Part shown: positions 8,116 through 15,990 of the stretch, one piece after another | Numbering within the stretch: the first letter of the stretch is position 1 | Layout of the letters: the number at the start of each line of letters is the position of its first letter | NCBI GenBank assembly: GCA_964521425.1 | Contig: CAZFRO010000002.1 | Coordinates: 1 to 64,000 of the forward strand | DNA length: 64,000 bases | Origin: Joyebacterum sp964521425 | GTDB taxonomy: Bacteria; Joyebacterota; Joyebacteria; Joyebacterales; Joyebacteraceae | Reading direction: 5' to 3' | Notes under the pieces: model-generated | The model's input: the letters and a program-made list of their open reading frames with translations, nothing else | What the model was told of the DNA's origin: nothing | Databases searched by the model: none | Made by a program: the position numbers and the translations under genes

Positions 8116-9258
8116 CTGGACTCGAGAGCGACAAGAGCGTTCATTCTCACTCTTCTGTTTCTCCTTGCAGGAGTGACGGCGGGGCTCGTCCTGTCCGTGA
8201 GGTCACTGCGGTCGAGTCTAGGCTCCGAACAGGGTCTGGCGGAATCGAGACGCACGGCCATCGTAATGGCCGTCGAGCGCGTCGCACCCGCCACAGTCTC
8301 CATTGGCGCAGCAAAGACGTACGTCGTTCAGAGCAACCCTTTTCCGGACGGCGGGATCTTCGAGCGGTTCTTCCGAGGCTACTTCCCCGACAGGGTGTAC
8401 GAGGGAAGATACGACGTCGGGTCGGGGTTCATCATCGACCCAGACGGCTACGTTCTCACGAACGACCATGTGGTGCGCGGCAGCAGCGGAGTCAAGGTTG
8501 TTCTGCGGGATGGTCGGGAGTTTGATGGGACCGTTGTCGGCGCCGATGAGCGCTACGATCTTGCCGTCATAAAGATCGAAGGCTCCGATCTTCCCGCGGC
8601 GCTCCTGGGAGACTCGGACGCCGTGCTGATCGGCGAGTGGGTGGTGGCCATCGGCAATCCGTTCGGATACATCCTGAACGACACAGAGCCGACAGTGACC
8701 GCTGGAGTGGTAAGCGCCCTTCACAGAGACATCCAACCGTCGGGTGCGACCGCCGTGTACAAGGACATGATCCAGACGGACGCCGCCATCAATCGCGGCA
8801 ACTCCGGTGGCCCCCTGGTGAACAGCATGGGCGAGGTCATCGGTATCAGCACGTTTACACTGTCCGCGGAAAACGGTGCGTACCTGGGGATGAGTTTCGC
8901 AATCCCGATCAACACGGCTCGCCTTCTCGTGGATGAACTCGTTCGCTACGGCAGGGTCAGGGATATCTGGATCGGAATGGGGCTTACGAACGTCACGCCG
9001 GCCATCGCGGCCGCTCTCAATCTTGCGAGCGCTGACGGAGCAATCGTGGCCACCGTGGAGCCGGAGAGCCCGGCCGATCGTGCGGGTCTGAGACCAGGGG
9101 ATGTAATCATCGCTGTGAACGGCACTGCCGTGACGAACGCGGGCGATGTTTGGAGAGCGACAGTCGGCGCGAAGGTCGGCGATGCAATCACTGTTACGAT
9201 GATACGCGCAGGCCGGAGCCGGGAGTTCGACATCAAGCTCGAGGAGGTTCCTGGTTGA
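8116..9258 (+). CDS. HtrA/DegP-type serine protease with PDZ domain, N-terminally anchored
   Basis: A trypsin-like S1C protease domain is followed by one PDZ domain. Counting from the GTG at 8173, the triad is H99 (LTNDHVV), D129 (YDLAVIKI) and S211 (NRGNSGGPL). The PDZ domain contains SPADRAGLRPGDVIIAVNG. These proteases degrade or refold misfolded envelope proteins. The start is unusual. GTG 8173 would begin inside a hydrophobic segment and lies directly on its own SD-like bases. The open frame continues back to 8080 with no ATG, GTG or TTG. CTG 8116 has AGGGAG seven bases upstream and would give a complete membrane anchor (AFILTLLFLLAGVTAGLVLSV). I therefore place the start at the CTG; the protease call does not depend on it. 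Confidence 0.88.
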   Translation: MDSRATRAFILTLLFLLAGVTAGLVLSVRSLRSSLGSEQGLAESRRTAIVMAVERVAPATVSIGAAKTYVVQSNPFPDGGIFERFFRGYFPDRVYEGRYDVGSGFIIDPDGYVLTNDHVVRGSSGVKVVLRDGREFDGTVVGADERYDLAVIKIEGSDLPAALLGDSDAVLIGEWVVAIGNPFGYILNDTEPTVTAGVVSALHRDIQPSGATAVYKDMIQTDAAINRGNSGGPLVNSMGEVIGISTFTLSAENGAYLGMSFAIPINTARLLVDELVRYGRVRDIWIGMGLTNVTPAIAAALNLASADGAIVATVEPESPADRAGLRPGDVIIAVNGTAVTNAGDVWRATVGAKVGDAITVTMIRAGRSREFDIKLEEVPG

Positions 9259-11684
9259 ACGTGGTAGTGCCAGCACCCGTTTCGATCATCAAGGTGCTCG
9301 GTGTTGCGGACGACGAGCTTCTGCCCAGGCTGGCAGAAGCGGGACTGACTTTCACGGCCGATGAGGCGCGGCGTGTTGCGGACCTGTTGGGTCGTGATCC
9401 AACGGTCGTGGAAGCGAATATCTTCAATACGATGTGGAGTGAGCACTGTTCGTACAAGAGCAGCCGCAAAGTGCTGGGGGAGTACCTTCCCACCGAGGGA
9501 GTTGGCGTCGTGCTGGGTCCGGGTGAAGATGCCGGGATCGTTCGCCTCGCCACGGTGAATGGGAAGAGCTACTGCATCGCGATCGCCCACGAGAGTCACA
9601 ACCACCCATCCCAGGTAGTTCCGAATGAGGGCGCCGCCACCGGAATCGGGGGCATCGTGAGAGACGTCTACTGCATGGGGGCGGACGTCATCGGTGTGCT
9701 GGACCCTCTACGCTTCGGCGATCCCACGGGGAAGAACGCCGAGCGGACGAAGGAGATCGTGCACGGTGTCGTTGAAGGCATCTGGCAGTATGGCAACGCG
9801 CTTGGTGTTCCGAATCTCGGCGGTGACGTCTATTTCGATTCCTCGTTTGACGAGAACTGCCTCGTCAACGTCGTGGCGTTGGGCCTGGTCGTCGAGGACG
9901 AGATTATCCGAAGCCGTATTCCGGTGGAGGCGAGAGACACGGATTACGACGTGATACTCGTCGGGAAACCCACGGATCCTTCGGGCTTCGGTGGGGCCAC
10001 GTTCGCATCGAGAGTTCTGGATGAAGAGCGGGCACTGGACGACAAGTACGCTGTCCAGGTGCCGGATCCGTTCCTCAAGAGAATGCTGGCCGTGGCCACG
10101 AGGGACGTTTTGAAGCTCGCCCGGGACAGAGGAGCCGCGATCGGATGCAAGGACCTCGGGGCGGGGGGAATCGCGTGCGCGACATCCGAACTGGGTGCCG
10201 CCGCAGGTCTGGGTGTCAGGATCGATCTCTCCAGGGTGATCGTGGCCGAGGACAATCTCAAGCCCGAGGTCATAGCGTGTTCGGAGACCCAGGAGCGCTA
10301 CAGCTTCGTCGTCCCCAGGGAACTCTCTCCCGAAGTGCTCAGGATCTACAACGAGGTGTTTGACCTACCAGAGATCTGCCATGGATCCGGGGCCTCCGTC
10401 ATCGGAAAGGTGATACAGGAGGCCAGGTTCATTCTCGAGCATGAAGGTGCAGTCGTCTGTGACGCCAGAACCGAGGAGATCACAGCGGGCATCTGCTACA
10501 TGCGCGAGTCCCGGCCACGCGAGTTCACACCGAGGGAGTGCGTTCTTCCGGACGGGCTCGATGTCCGCGGAGTGCTTCTCGAGGTTCTGGGGGCGGTCAA
10601 CGTTGCATCGAGAGAGCATATCTACCGGCACTACGACTCCGAGGTCAAAGGATCCACTGTCGTCCGCCCGGGAGAGGCGGATGCAGGTGTGATCGCACCG
10701 ATACCAGGCGCCGGTGTTGGAGTGGCCGTGGCGTGTGACGGGAATCCGTTCTACGGAGCCGTGGATTCATACCAGGCTGGTGCAGTGGCTGTCGCGGAAT
10801 CGGTGAGGAATGTGGCCGCGGTCGGCGCTCACCCGATAGCTCTGACCGACTGCCTGAACTTCGGCAATCCGGAGGTTCCCGAGGTCTTCCACGATTTCGT
10901 CGAGGCCGTGCGAGGGATAGGAGACGCGGCCCGGGGTATAGGGCTCAAGGACAGTGGCGAGCCGATTCCCGTGGTCTCGGGGAATGTCAGTTTCTACAAC
11001 CAGTCCTCGGGGGGAAGCGCCGTGCTGCCGTCTCCCATCGTTTGTTGCGTCGGCCGGTTGGTCGATGTGTCATGCCATCTGACAATGGGGCTCAAAGCGG
11101 ACGGCAACTCCATCTACCTTCTGGGCAGGCGGACCGCCAGGCTTGGAGCATCAGCCCTTCTGCGGACAGTTGCCGCAGCCTCACCGCGGACAGTCGCCGG
11201 CGACCAGGTTGCACCCGTGCCGGAGGTCGATTTCGACGATGAGAGGCGCATGATGGTGGCAGTGACAGATATCGCGGAGAGCGGTCTGGCCGCGTCATGT
11301 CACGATATCTCAGACGGAGGGGTCGCTGTGGCCCTGGCTGAGATGGTCCTGTCATCGCCCCAGGATGCTCCTGTCGGCGCCCGCGTGTCCGTACAGAGAC
11401 TGAGTGCCGCGGAGACCGGAGCGTCAGGTGCTGCGTCAGGAACCACACACGATCTCGAACTCTTGTTCTCCGAGGCTGGAGGGTATCTGCTTGAGGTCGC
11501 GATTGCTCACGAGGAGCGTCTGCTGAAGATCCTGGAAGATCGCGGTGTCTGGTACAGCCGGATCGGCACGACCGTGGCGGACGGTGGGCTATCGTTCACC
11601 GAAACCGCGGACCGCGACTTCTCACTGAGTGCGGAGGAGCTTGCCCGCCCGTGGACCGACGGGGCAACTGAGGTGATGCGATGA
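9255..11684 (+). CDS. purL: Phosphoribosylformylglycinamidine synthase subunit PurL
   Basis: This is the large catalytic subunit of FGAM synthase in purine synthesis. It converts FGAR, ATP and glutamine-derived ammonia to FGAM. The about 809-residue protein is the small PurL type that needs separate PurQ and, usually, PurS. Characteristic segments are NTMWSEHCSYKSSRK with the catalytic histidine, AIAHESHNHPSQVVPNEGAATGIGG, GCKDLGAGGIACATSELG, and the second-half NVSFYNQ and SCHDISDGGVAVALAEM. TTG 9255 follows GAGGAGG and overlaps the htrA stop as TTGA; GTG 9261 and 9267 are alternatives. Overlap with purQ (ATGATG) fits one transcript. Confidence 0.95.
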   Translation: MNVVVPAPVSIIKVLGVADDELLPRLAEAGLTFTADEARRVADLLGRDPTVVEANIFNTMWSEHCSYKSSRKVLGEYLPTEGVGVVLGPGEDAGIVRLATVNGKSYCIAIAHESHNHPSQVVPNEGAATGIGGIVRDVYCMGADVIGVLDPLRFGDPTGKNAERTKEIVHGVVEGIWQYGNALGVPNLGGDVYFDSSFDENCLVNVVALGLVVEDEIIRSRIPVEARDTDYDVILVGKPTDPSGFGGATFASRVLDEERALDDKYAVQVPDPFLKRMLAVATRDVLKLARDRGAAIGCKDLGAGGIACATSELGAAAGLGVRIDLSRVIVAEDNLKPEVIACSETQERYSFVVPRELSPEVLRIYNEVFDLPEICHGSGASVIGKVIQEARFILEHEGAVVCDARTEEITAGICYMRESRPREFTPRECVLPDGLDVRGVLLEVLGAVNVASREHIYRHYDSEVKGSTVVRPGEADAGVIAPIPGAGVGVAVACDGNPFYGAVDSYQAGAVAVAESVRNVAAVGAHPIALTDCLNFGNPEVPEVFHDFVEAVRGIGDAARGIGLKDSGEPIPVVSGNVSFYNQSSGGSAVLPSPIVCCVGRLVDVSCHLTMGLKADGNSIYLLGRRTARLGASALLRTVAAASPRTVAGDQVAPVPEVDFDDERRMMVAVTDIAESGLAASCHDISDGGVAVALAEMVLSSPQDAPVGARVSVQRLSAAETGASGAASGTTHDLELLFSEAGGYLLEVAIAHEERLLKILEDRGVWYSRIGTTVADGGLSFTETADRDFSLSAEELARPWTDGATEVMR

Positions 11685-12532
11685 TGGAATCGAGGGCGAG
11701 AATCGCAGTCATCCGCTTCCCCGGAGTCAACTGCGAGGATGAAACGAAGAGGGCCGTCGAGAGTCAGGGGATGGACTGTGACATCCTGATGTGGAACGGC
11801 CCGCGCGAACGTCTGACGGAGTACGATGGGTACATACTTCCGGGCGGGTTCACATATCAGGATCGCGTCCGGGCCGGAGCGATCGCCGCGAAGGATGGAA
11901 TCGTGGACCTTCTCTTCGACGAGGCAGAGGCCGGGAAGCCTGTCATAGGGATCTGCAATGGCGCGCAGATCCTCCTCGAGTCGGGGATGGTGCCCGGGAT
12001 CACGCCGGGGAAGGTTGAGATGGGGCTCGCGAGGAACATCATGCCCGACAGGGACGGCTACTATACCCGGTGGACCCACCTCAGGGTCGAATCGGACATC
12101 TCGTGCGTGACGTGGGTGATGAAGAGCCACGACGTCACGTCCATCCCGACCGCGCATGCGGAGGGAAGGTTCGTGACGATTCAAGAAGGACTGATCGACC
12201 GGCTGTTAGAGAACGGCCAGGTCGTGATGACGTACTCAGGCGTGAAAGGGGAGGCCGAGCCCGCGTTTCCATTGAATCCGAACGGGTCGACGCGCGGAAT
12301 CGCAGCCGTATCGAACCCATCCGGGAACGTTGTCGCGATGATGCCGCACCCCGAGCGGGCCGCGTGGCTGTCTCAGGTTCCGGAATCTCTGTCTGGGCGC
12401 TGGGGCGCCGAGAGGCGCGGCGCTGCCGGCAGCCGCCGTGTTCTGACCGAGCCTGGGCCCGGAGGAGAGATCTTCAAGTCACTGGGTGCGTTCATAGCCG
12501 AACGATTGCGCGGGAGGGGCGGGGAAGCATGA
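11681..12532 (+). CDS. purQ: Phosphoribosylformylglycinamidine synthase glutaminase subunit PurQ
   Basis: The glutaminase subunit supplies ammonia to PurL. It is a class I glutamine amidotransferase with the nucleophile C92 in GKPVIGICNGAQILLE and the His/Glu pair in MMPHPERA. The N-terminus (AVIRFPGVNCEDE) is typical. Its 283 residues exceed the usual 220-260; the extra length lies after MMPHPERA (a Gly/Arg-rich stretch before GGEIFKSLGAFI). It overlaps purL by four bases, and its TGA overlaps the ATG of the next gene. Confidence 0.94.
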   Translation: MMESRARIAVIRFPGVNCEDETKRAVESQGMDCDILMWNGPRERLTEYDGYILPGGFTYQDRVRAGAIAAKDGIVDLLFDEAEAGKPVIGICNGAQILLESGMVPGITPGKVEMGLARNIMPDRDGYYTRWTHLRVESDISCVTWVMKSHDVTSIPTAHAEGRFVTIQEGLIDRLLENGQVVMTYSGVKGEAEPAFPLNPNGSTRGIAAVSNPSGNVVAMMPHPERAAWLSQVPESLSGRWGAERRGAAGSRRVLTEPGPGGEIFKSLGAFIAERLRGRGGEA

Positions 12533-13089
12533 TAGAGCGAGTCGTTCTTACGGTCGCCCTCAAGGTGACGGACAATGAGACCCTCTCGGCGCTTGAGGCG
12601 CTTCAGACGAAGATGGGCATGACCGATTCCATTGTCGGCCTGGCTCGCGAGGTGCAATGGGAACTGGATGTGGAGGCGGACTCACCGGAGTCCGCACTGC
12701 GTGTCATTGCTAGAATCGTCGAGCGCACGAACGTGTTCCTGAATCCCAACAAGCACCGAAGCACCATGACAAGCGTGCCTCATGGTTACGACGGGCTGGA
12801 TGACGACGAGGTTGCCATCCTGGTGACCGACCGCGATGGCGCCGAGTCCATGGCCGCTGTTGCCGCCGCCTCACGAATAGGCATCACGGGACTTAAGAGG
12901 GCGAGTCGACGGATCCGCTGGCGTGTGCGCCTTGCTGAGGCGCCGTCACCTGGAGACCCGGGGCTTCTTCCGCTCCTCAAGAGAATCGGCGTCGCATCGG
13001 ACCGCGGAACAGGCCTGCTGTCGAATCCTCACTCTCAGACCGCGCTCGCGGCGTTCCCCTGGGGCGACGAAAAGCCCTTGGACGCCTAA
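12529..13089 (+). CDS. Unknown protein in the position of PurS (possible PurS-like subunit)
   Basis: The 186-residue protein starts at ATG 12529, overlapping purQ as ATGA, and is clearly co-transcribed with purL-purQ. The first 80 residues have the outline of a small ferredoxin-like domain: VVLTVALKVTDNETLSALEALQTKMG, then an alternating strand-helix pattern, then RIVERTNVFLNPNKHRS. The last segment recalls the LLANPVIE end of PurS, the small bridging subunit of FGAM synthase (normally about 80 residues). The second half (YDGLDDDEVAILVTDRDGAESMAAVAAASRIGITGLKRASR) could be a related second copy. I do not recognise a named family with certainty. A PurS-type role is inferred from location, overlap and this weak resemblance. 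Confidence 0.5.
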   Translation: MIERVVLTVALKVTDNETLSALEALQTKMGMTDSIVGLAREVQWELDVEADSPESALRVIARIVERTNVFLNPNKHRSTMTSVPHGYDGLDDDEVAILVTDRDGAESMAAVAAASRIGITGLKRASRRIRWRVRLAEAPSPGDPGLLPLLKRIGVASDRGTGLLSNPHSQTALAAFPWGDEKPLDA

Positions 13090-13114
13090 CGGCAGCGTGG
13101 TATCTTCACAAGGC

Positions 13115-13136
13115 TGTGGTAATTTCAAGAACCACA
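13115..13136. other. Small hairpin upstream of the ferredoxin subunit gene
   Basis: A perfect 6-bp stem (TGTGGT 13115-13120 with ACCACA 13131-13136) with a 10-base A/T-rich loop lies in the 75-base spacer between the purine genes and the oxidoreductase operon. No T-run follows, so it is either a weak terminator or part of the leader. A very strong ribosome binding site (AAGGAGG at about 13153) follows. Confidence 0.35.
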
Positions 13137-13164
13137 TCTAACCCATGAGTCAAGGAGGTTAGGA

Positions 13165-13368
13165 GTGCCGAGAATAGAGTTCGACGTCGACCGATGCAAA
13201 GGTTGCGGTTTCTGCATCGAGGCCTGCCCGCAGAAGATCCTCAGATTCAGGGAGGGCTTCAACAAGATGGGGGTCCACGCTGCTGAGATCTTCGAGCCCG
13301 ACAAGTGCACCGGGTGCACCTTCTGCGCGATCATGTGTCCGGATCTTGTCATCGAGGTTTTCAAGTAG
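13165..13368 (+). CDS. 2-oxoacid:ferredoxin oxidoreductase delta (4Fe-4S ferredoxin) subunit
   Basis: This small 67-residue protein carries two [4Fe-4S] motifs: CKGCGFCIEACP and CTGCTFCAIMCP. It precedes genes for the alpha, beta and gamma subunits in the order seen in Kor and Vor oxidoreductase operons. It passes electrons from the TPP-bound substrate to a soluble ferredoxin. It starts at GTG 13165 after AAGGAGGTTAGGA. It could be mistaken for a free ferredoxin, but the adjacency to VorB-type genes decides the role. Confidence 0.9.
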   Translation: MPRIEFDVDRCKGCGFCIEACPQKILRFREGFNKMGVHAAEIFEPDKCTGCTFCAIMCPDLVIEVFK

Positions 13369-13426
13369 AGGGTCTCCCGGGAGAATCGTCTCCCCGTAGA
13401 GACCTCGCGTTCGGGAGGGGCTTGGC

Positions 13427-14515
13427 ATGAGTGGAAAGGTACTGATGAAGGGCAACGAGGCCATTGGTGAGGCCGCCGTTCAGGCGGGCTGCCAGTGCTA
13501 CTTCGGTTACCCCATCACGCCGCAGAACGAACTCACGGCCTACATGTCGAAGCGAATGCTCGAAGAGGGCAGGGTCTTCATTCAGAGCGAGAGTGAGATC
13601 GCGGCTATCAACATGTGTTTCGGCGCCGCTGCCGTCGGCGTTCGAACGATGACGTCGTCGTCAGGACCGGGTATCAGTCTGAAGCAAGAGGGTATCTCGT
13701 ACATTGCGGGCGCGGAGCTGCCGCTCTTCTTCGTGAACGTGATGAGGGGTGGTCCGGGTCTTGGCAACATTGCGCCGTCGCAGTCCGATTACTACCAATG
13801 CACGAAGGGCGGCGGACACGGTGATTACAGGGTCCTGGTCTATGCCCCGAGCGACGTGCAGGAGCAGTACGACTACACGATGCTCGGCTTTGACATGGCC
13901 GACAGGTATCGCATCCCGGTGCTCTTGGCGACGGACGGCATCCTCGGGCAGATGATGGAGCCGCTGGTCCTGAACGATTACAGGGATCCCGGCGACCTCC
14001 CATCAAAGGCTGCATGGAGGTTGGGTGATCCAGCTACCAAGGAGCCTCTCTGGACGACGTCGGTCCGTCTCGGTGACGGGGAACTCGAGGAGCACAACCT
14101 CAAGCTCCAGGTGAAGTACGACGAGATCGTCGAGAAAGAGGTGCGGTTCGAGGAGACCTCTGTGGATGATGCCGACATCGTCATGATCGCCTACGGAACA
14201 TCGGCGAGAGTCGCGAAGTCGGCCATGGAGATGGCCCGGGCAGAGGGCATCAAAGTCGGGCTTCACCGTCCGATCACGCTCTGGCCGTTCCCCGACAAGC
14301 GTCTACACGAGATCGCCGGTAAGGTCGACAACATGCTCGCGGTCGAGATGAGCCTCGGACAGATGTGGGAGGACGTCCGATTGGCGACCTGCGGCAGGTG
14401 CCGCGTTCACCTTCACGGCAGAACGGCAGGCGGCATCCCTGAGGAGGCCGCGATTGTCGATCAGATCAAGAAGATCATGAGCTCGAAGGGTGACGAGATC
14501 ATCAGGAACTTCTAG
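13427..14515 (+). CDS. vorB: 2-oxoacid:ferredoxin oxidoreductase alpha subunit (VorB-type)
   Basis: The 362-residue alpha subunit combines the pyrimidine-binding TPP domain and transketolase C-terminal domain of this family. The opening MKGNEAIGEAAVQAGCQCYFGYPITPQNEL and the segments SGPGISLKQEGISYIAGAELP and NVMRGGPGLGNIAPSQSDYYQ are highly typical of subunits named VorB (branched-chain 2-oxoacid ferredoxin oxidoreductase). The enzyme oxidatively decarboxylates a 2-oxoacid to acyl-CoA and reduces ferredoxin, or runs in reverse to fix CO2. Whether the substrate is 3-methyl-2-oxobutanoate or 2-oxoglutarate cannot be read from sequence. ATG 13427 is preceded by GGGAGGGG. The beta subunit gene follows after 11 bases. 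Confidence 0.9.
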   Translation: MSGKVLMKGNEAIGEAAVQAGCQCYFGYPITPQNELTAYMSKRMLEEGRVFIQSESEIAAINMCFGAAAVGVRTMTSSSGPGISLKQEGISYIAGAELPLFFVNVMRGGPGLGNIAPSQSDYYQCTKGGGHGDYRVLVYAPSDVQEQYDYTMLGFDMADRYRIPVLLATDGILGQMMEPLVLNDYRDPGDLPSKAAWRLGDPATKEPLWTTSVRLGDGELEEHNLKLQVKYDEIVEKEVRFEETSVDDADIVMIAYGTSARVAKSAMEMARAEGIKVGLHRPITLWPFPDKRLHEIAGKVDNMLAVEMSLGQMWEDVRLATCGRCRVHLHGRTAGGIPEEAAIVDQIKKIMSSKGDEIIRNF

Positions 14516-14526
14516 GAGGAACGTCT

Positions 14527-15273
14527 GTGGAACGCATATTCACTATGCCGGAGGCGATGAAGCCCGAACAGACGCTCTATTGTCCGGGTTGCGGGCACGG
14601 CATCATACACCGGTTGGTGGCCGAACTCGTTGACGAGTTCGGTATCAGGGACCGCACCATCGGGATCGCACCGGTGGGATGTTCGGTCTTCGCCGATAAG
14701 TACTGGAACTTCGATGTCATCTCGGCTGCGCATGGTCGCGCTCCCGCGGTGGCCACTGGGATGAAGCGGGGAAGGCCCGACAGCTTCGTGATCTGCTATC
14801 AGGGTGACGGTGATCTCGCGGCGATCGGAACCGCTGAGACCATTCACGCGGCGAATCGCGGCGAGCAGTTCGTGACCGTATTCGTGAACAACGCAATCTA
14901 CGGCATGACGGGCGGCCAGATGGCGCCGACAACGCTCATCGGGCAGAGATCGATGACGTGCCAGCTCGGACGGGACGCGGAGATCATGGGATATCCGATT
15001 CGTGTCTGTGAGCTACTGAAGGACCTGCCGGGCGTCGCTTTCATGGCTCGCGGCTCCGTCGATACACCGAAGAACGTCCTGAAGACCAAGAAGTACCTCA
15101 AGAAGGCCTTCAGCAATGTGATCGAAGGCAAGGGCTACAGCTTTGTCGAGATAGTGTCGACCTGCCCGACCAACTGGGGCATGACGCCGGTCAAGGCGCT
15201 CGAGTGGCTTCGTGAGAGCATGCTTGAGCACTACGAACTCGGCGTGTTCCGTGACCGCGACGCTGAGGAGTAG
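14527..15273 (+). CDS. 2-oxoacid:ferredoxin oxidoreductase beta subunit (TPP-binding)
   Basis: The 248-residue subunit binds thiamine diphosphate. The cysteine-containing start motif is LYCPGCGHGIIHRL, and the GDGD metal/TPP motif is in CYQGDGDLAAIGTAE, followed about 30 residues later by NNAIYGMTGGQMAPTT. These are hallmark positions of Kor/Vor beta subunits. GTG 14527 follows AGGAGGAAC. It has no C-terminal cysteine cluster of the PorB type, which agrees with separate alpha and gamma subunits. A 102-base gap with a hairpin separates it from the gamma subunit. Confidence 0.92.
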   Translation: MERIFTMPEAMKPEQTLYCPGCGHGIIHRLVAELVDEFGIRDRTIGIAPVGCSVFADKYWNFDVISAAHGRAPAVATGMKRGRPDSFVICYQGDGDLAAIGTAETIHAANRGEQFVTVFVNNAIYGMTGGQMAPTTLIGQRSMTCQLGRDAEIMGYPIRVCELLKDLPGVAFMARGSVDTPKNVLKTKKYLKKAFSNVIEGKGYSFVEIVSTCPTNWGMTPVKALEWLRESMLEHYELGVFRDRDAEE

Positions 15274-15292
15274 GACCGCGGACCGACGGATC

Positions 15293-15312
15293 GCGGGTCC
15301 GGGTGGACCCGC
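15293..15312. other. Perfect GC hairpin between beta and gamma subunit genes
   Basis: GCGGGTCC (15293-15300) and GGACCCGC (15305-15312) form a perfect 8-bp stem with a GGGT loop, in an otherwise compact operon. There is no T-run, so a classical terminator is unlikely. It may stabilise processed mRNA ends and set the ratio of beta to gamma subunit, which is an inference. Confidence 0.5.
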
Positions 15313-15375
15313 CGCCGGCGACTCGCTCGCGCAAGCATCTGAAGCGGCGGCCATGGCCGACAGGGGAGACTTCGA

Positions 15376-15912
15376 ATGGTAAGCAAGATAAGATGTGCCG
15401 GCTTCGGTGGTCAGGGCATCGTCCTCATGGGGAAGCTCTTGGCTCAGGCCGGCATGACGGAGGACAAGCACACTACGTTCTTTCCGCAGTACGGGGCGGC
15501 CATGCGTGGAGGAACGGCCAACTGCTCGGTGGTGGTGTCGGATGACGCAATAGCCTCGCCGATGGCACAGGAGCCGGATGTCGTTCTCATCATGAACGGT
15601 CCTTCGCTGGATAAGTTTGAGCCGGCCGTCCGCCCCGGTGGCTGGATTTTCTACAACACATCCCTGATCGACCGCGAGGTCGAGCGCGACGATGTGGAGG
15701 TCTTCAAGGTTGCGGCGAACGACGTGGCTGATGAAGTCGGAAGCACTCGTTCCGCCAACATGGTGATGCTGGGGGCCTTTGCCGCCAAACTCGGAACCGT
15801 CAGCGTCGAGGCGCTTCTCGACTCGCTCGACGTGATGCTCGAGGGCAAGGGTGACAAGATCATGAGTTTGAACAGGGAGGCGATGAAGCGCGGCGCCGCT
15901 CTTGCTGAGTAG
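15376..15912 (+). CDS. 2-oxoacid:ferredoxin oxidoreductase gamma subunit
   Basis: This is the 178-residue gamma domain of pyruvate/ketoisovalerate oxidoreductases. The first residues IRCAGFGGQGIVLMGKLLAQAG form the conserved glycine-rich CoA-contacting loop. QYGAAMRGGTANCSVVVSDDAIASP is the second family signature. It starts at ATG 15376 after AGGGGAGA. It completes a delta-alpha-beta-gamma enzyme together with the three genes upstream. A 78-base spacer with no visible terminator leads to the radical SAM gene. Confidence 0.93.
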   Translation: MVSKIRCAGFGGQGIVLMGKLLAQAGMTEDKHTTFFPQYGAAMRGGTANCSVVVSDDAIASPMAQEPDVVLIMNGPSLDKFEPAVRPGGWIFYNTSLIDREVERDDVEVFKVAANDVADEVGSTRSANMVMLGAFAAKLGTVSVEALLDSLDVMLEGKGDKIMSLNREAMKRGAALAE

Positions 15913-15990
15913 CAGCGCGTGTCCGGGGCCGATTCGGTCTTCCCAATCTCCCAGGAGCGCCTTCTCGGCGTGCCAGGCAGGTTCTGACGC

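Noticed and set aside
8218..9276. 352-codon minus-strand frame over the HtrA protease
   Set aside because: The + strand frame has the full catalytic triad and PDZ; the reverse frame is compositionally a shadow.
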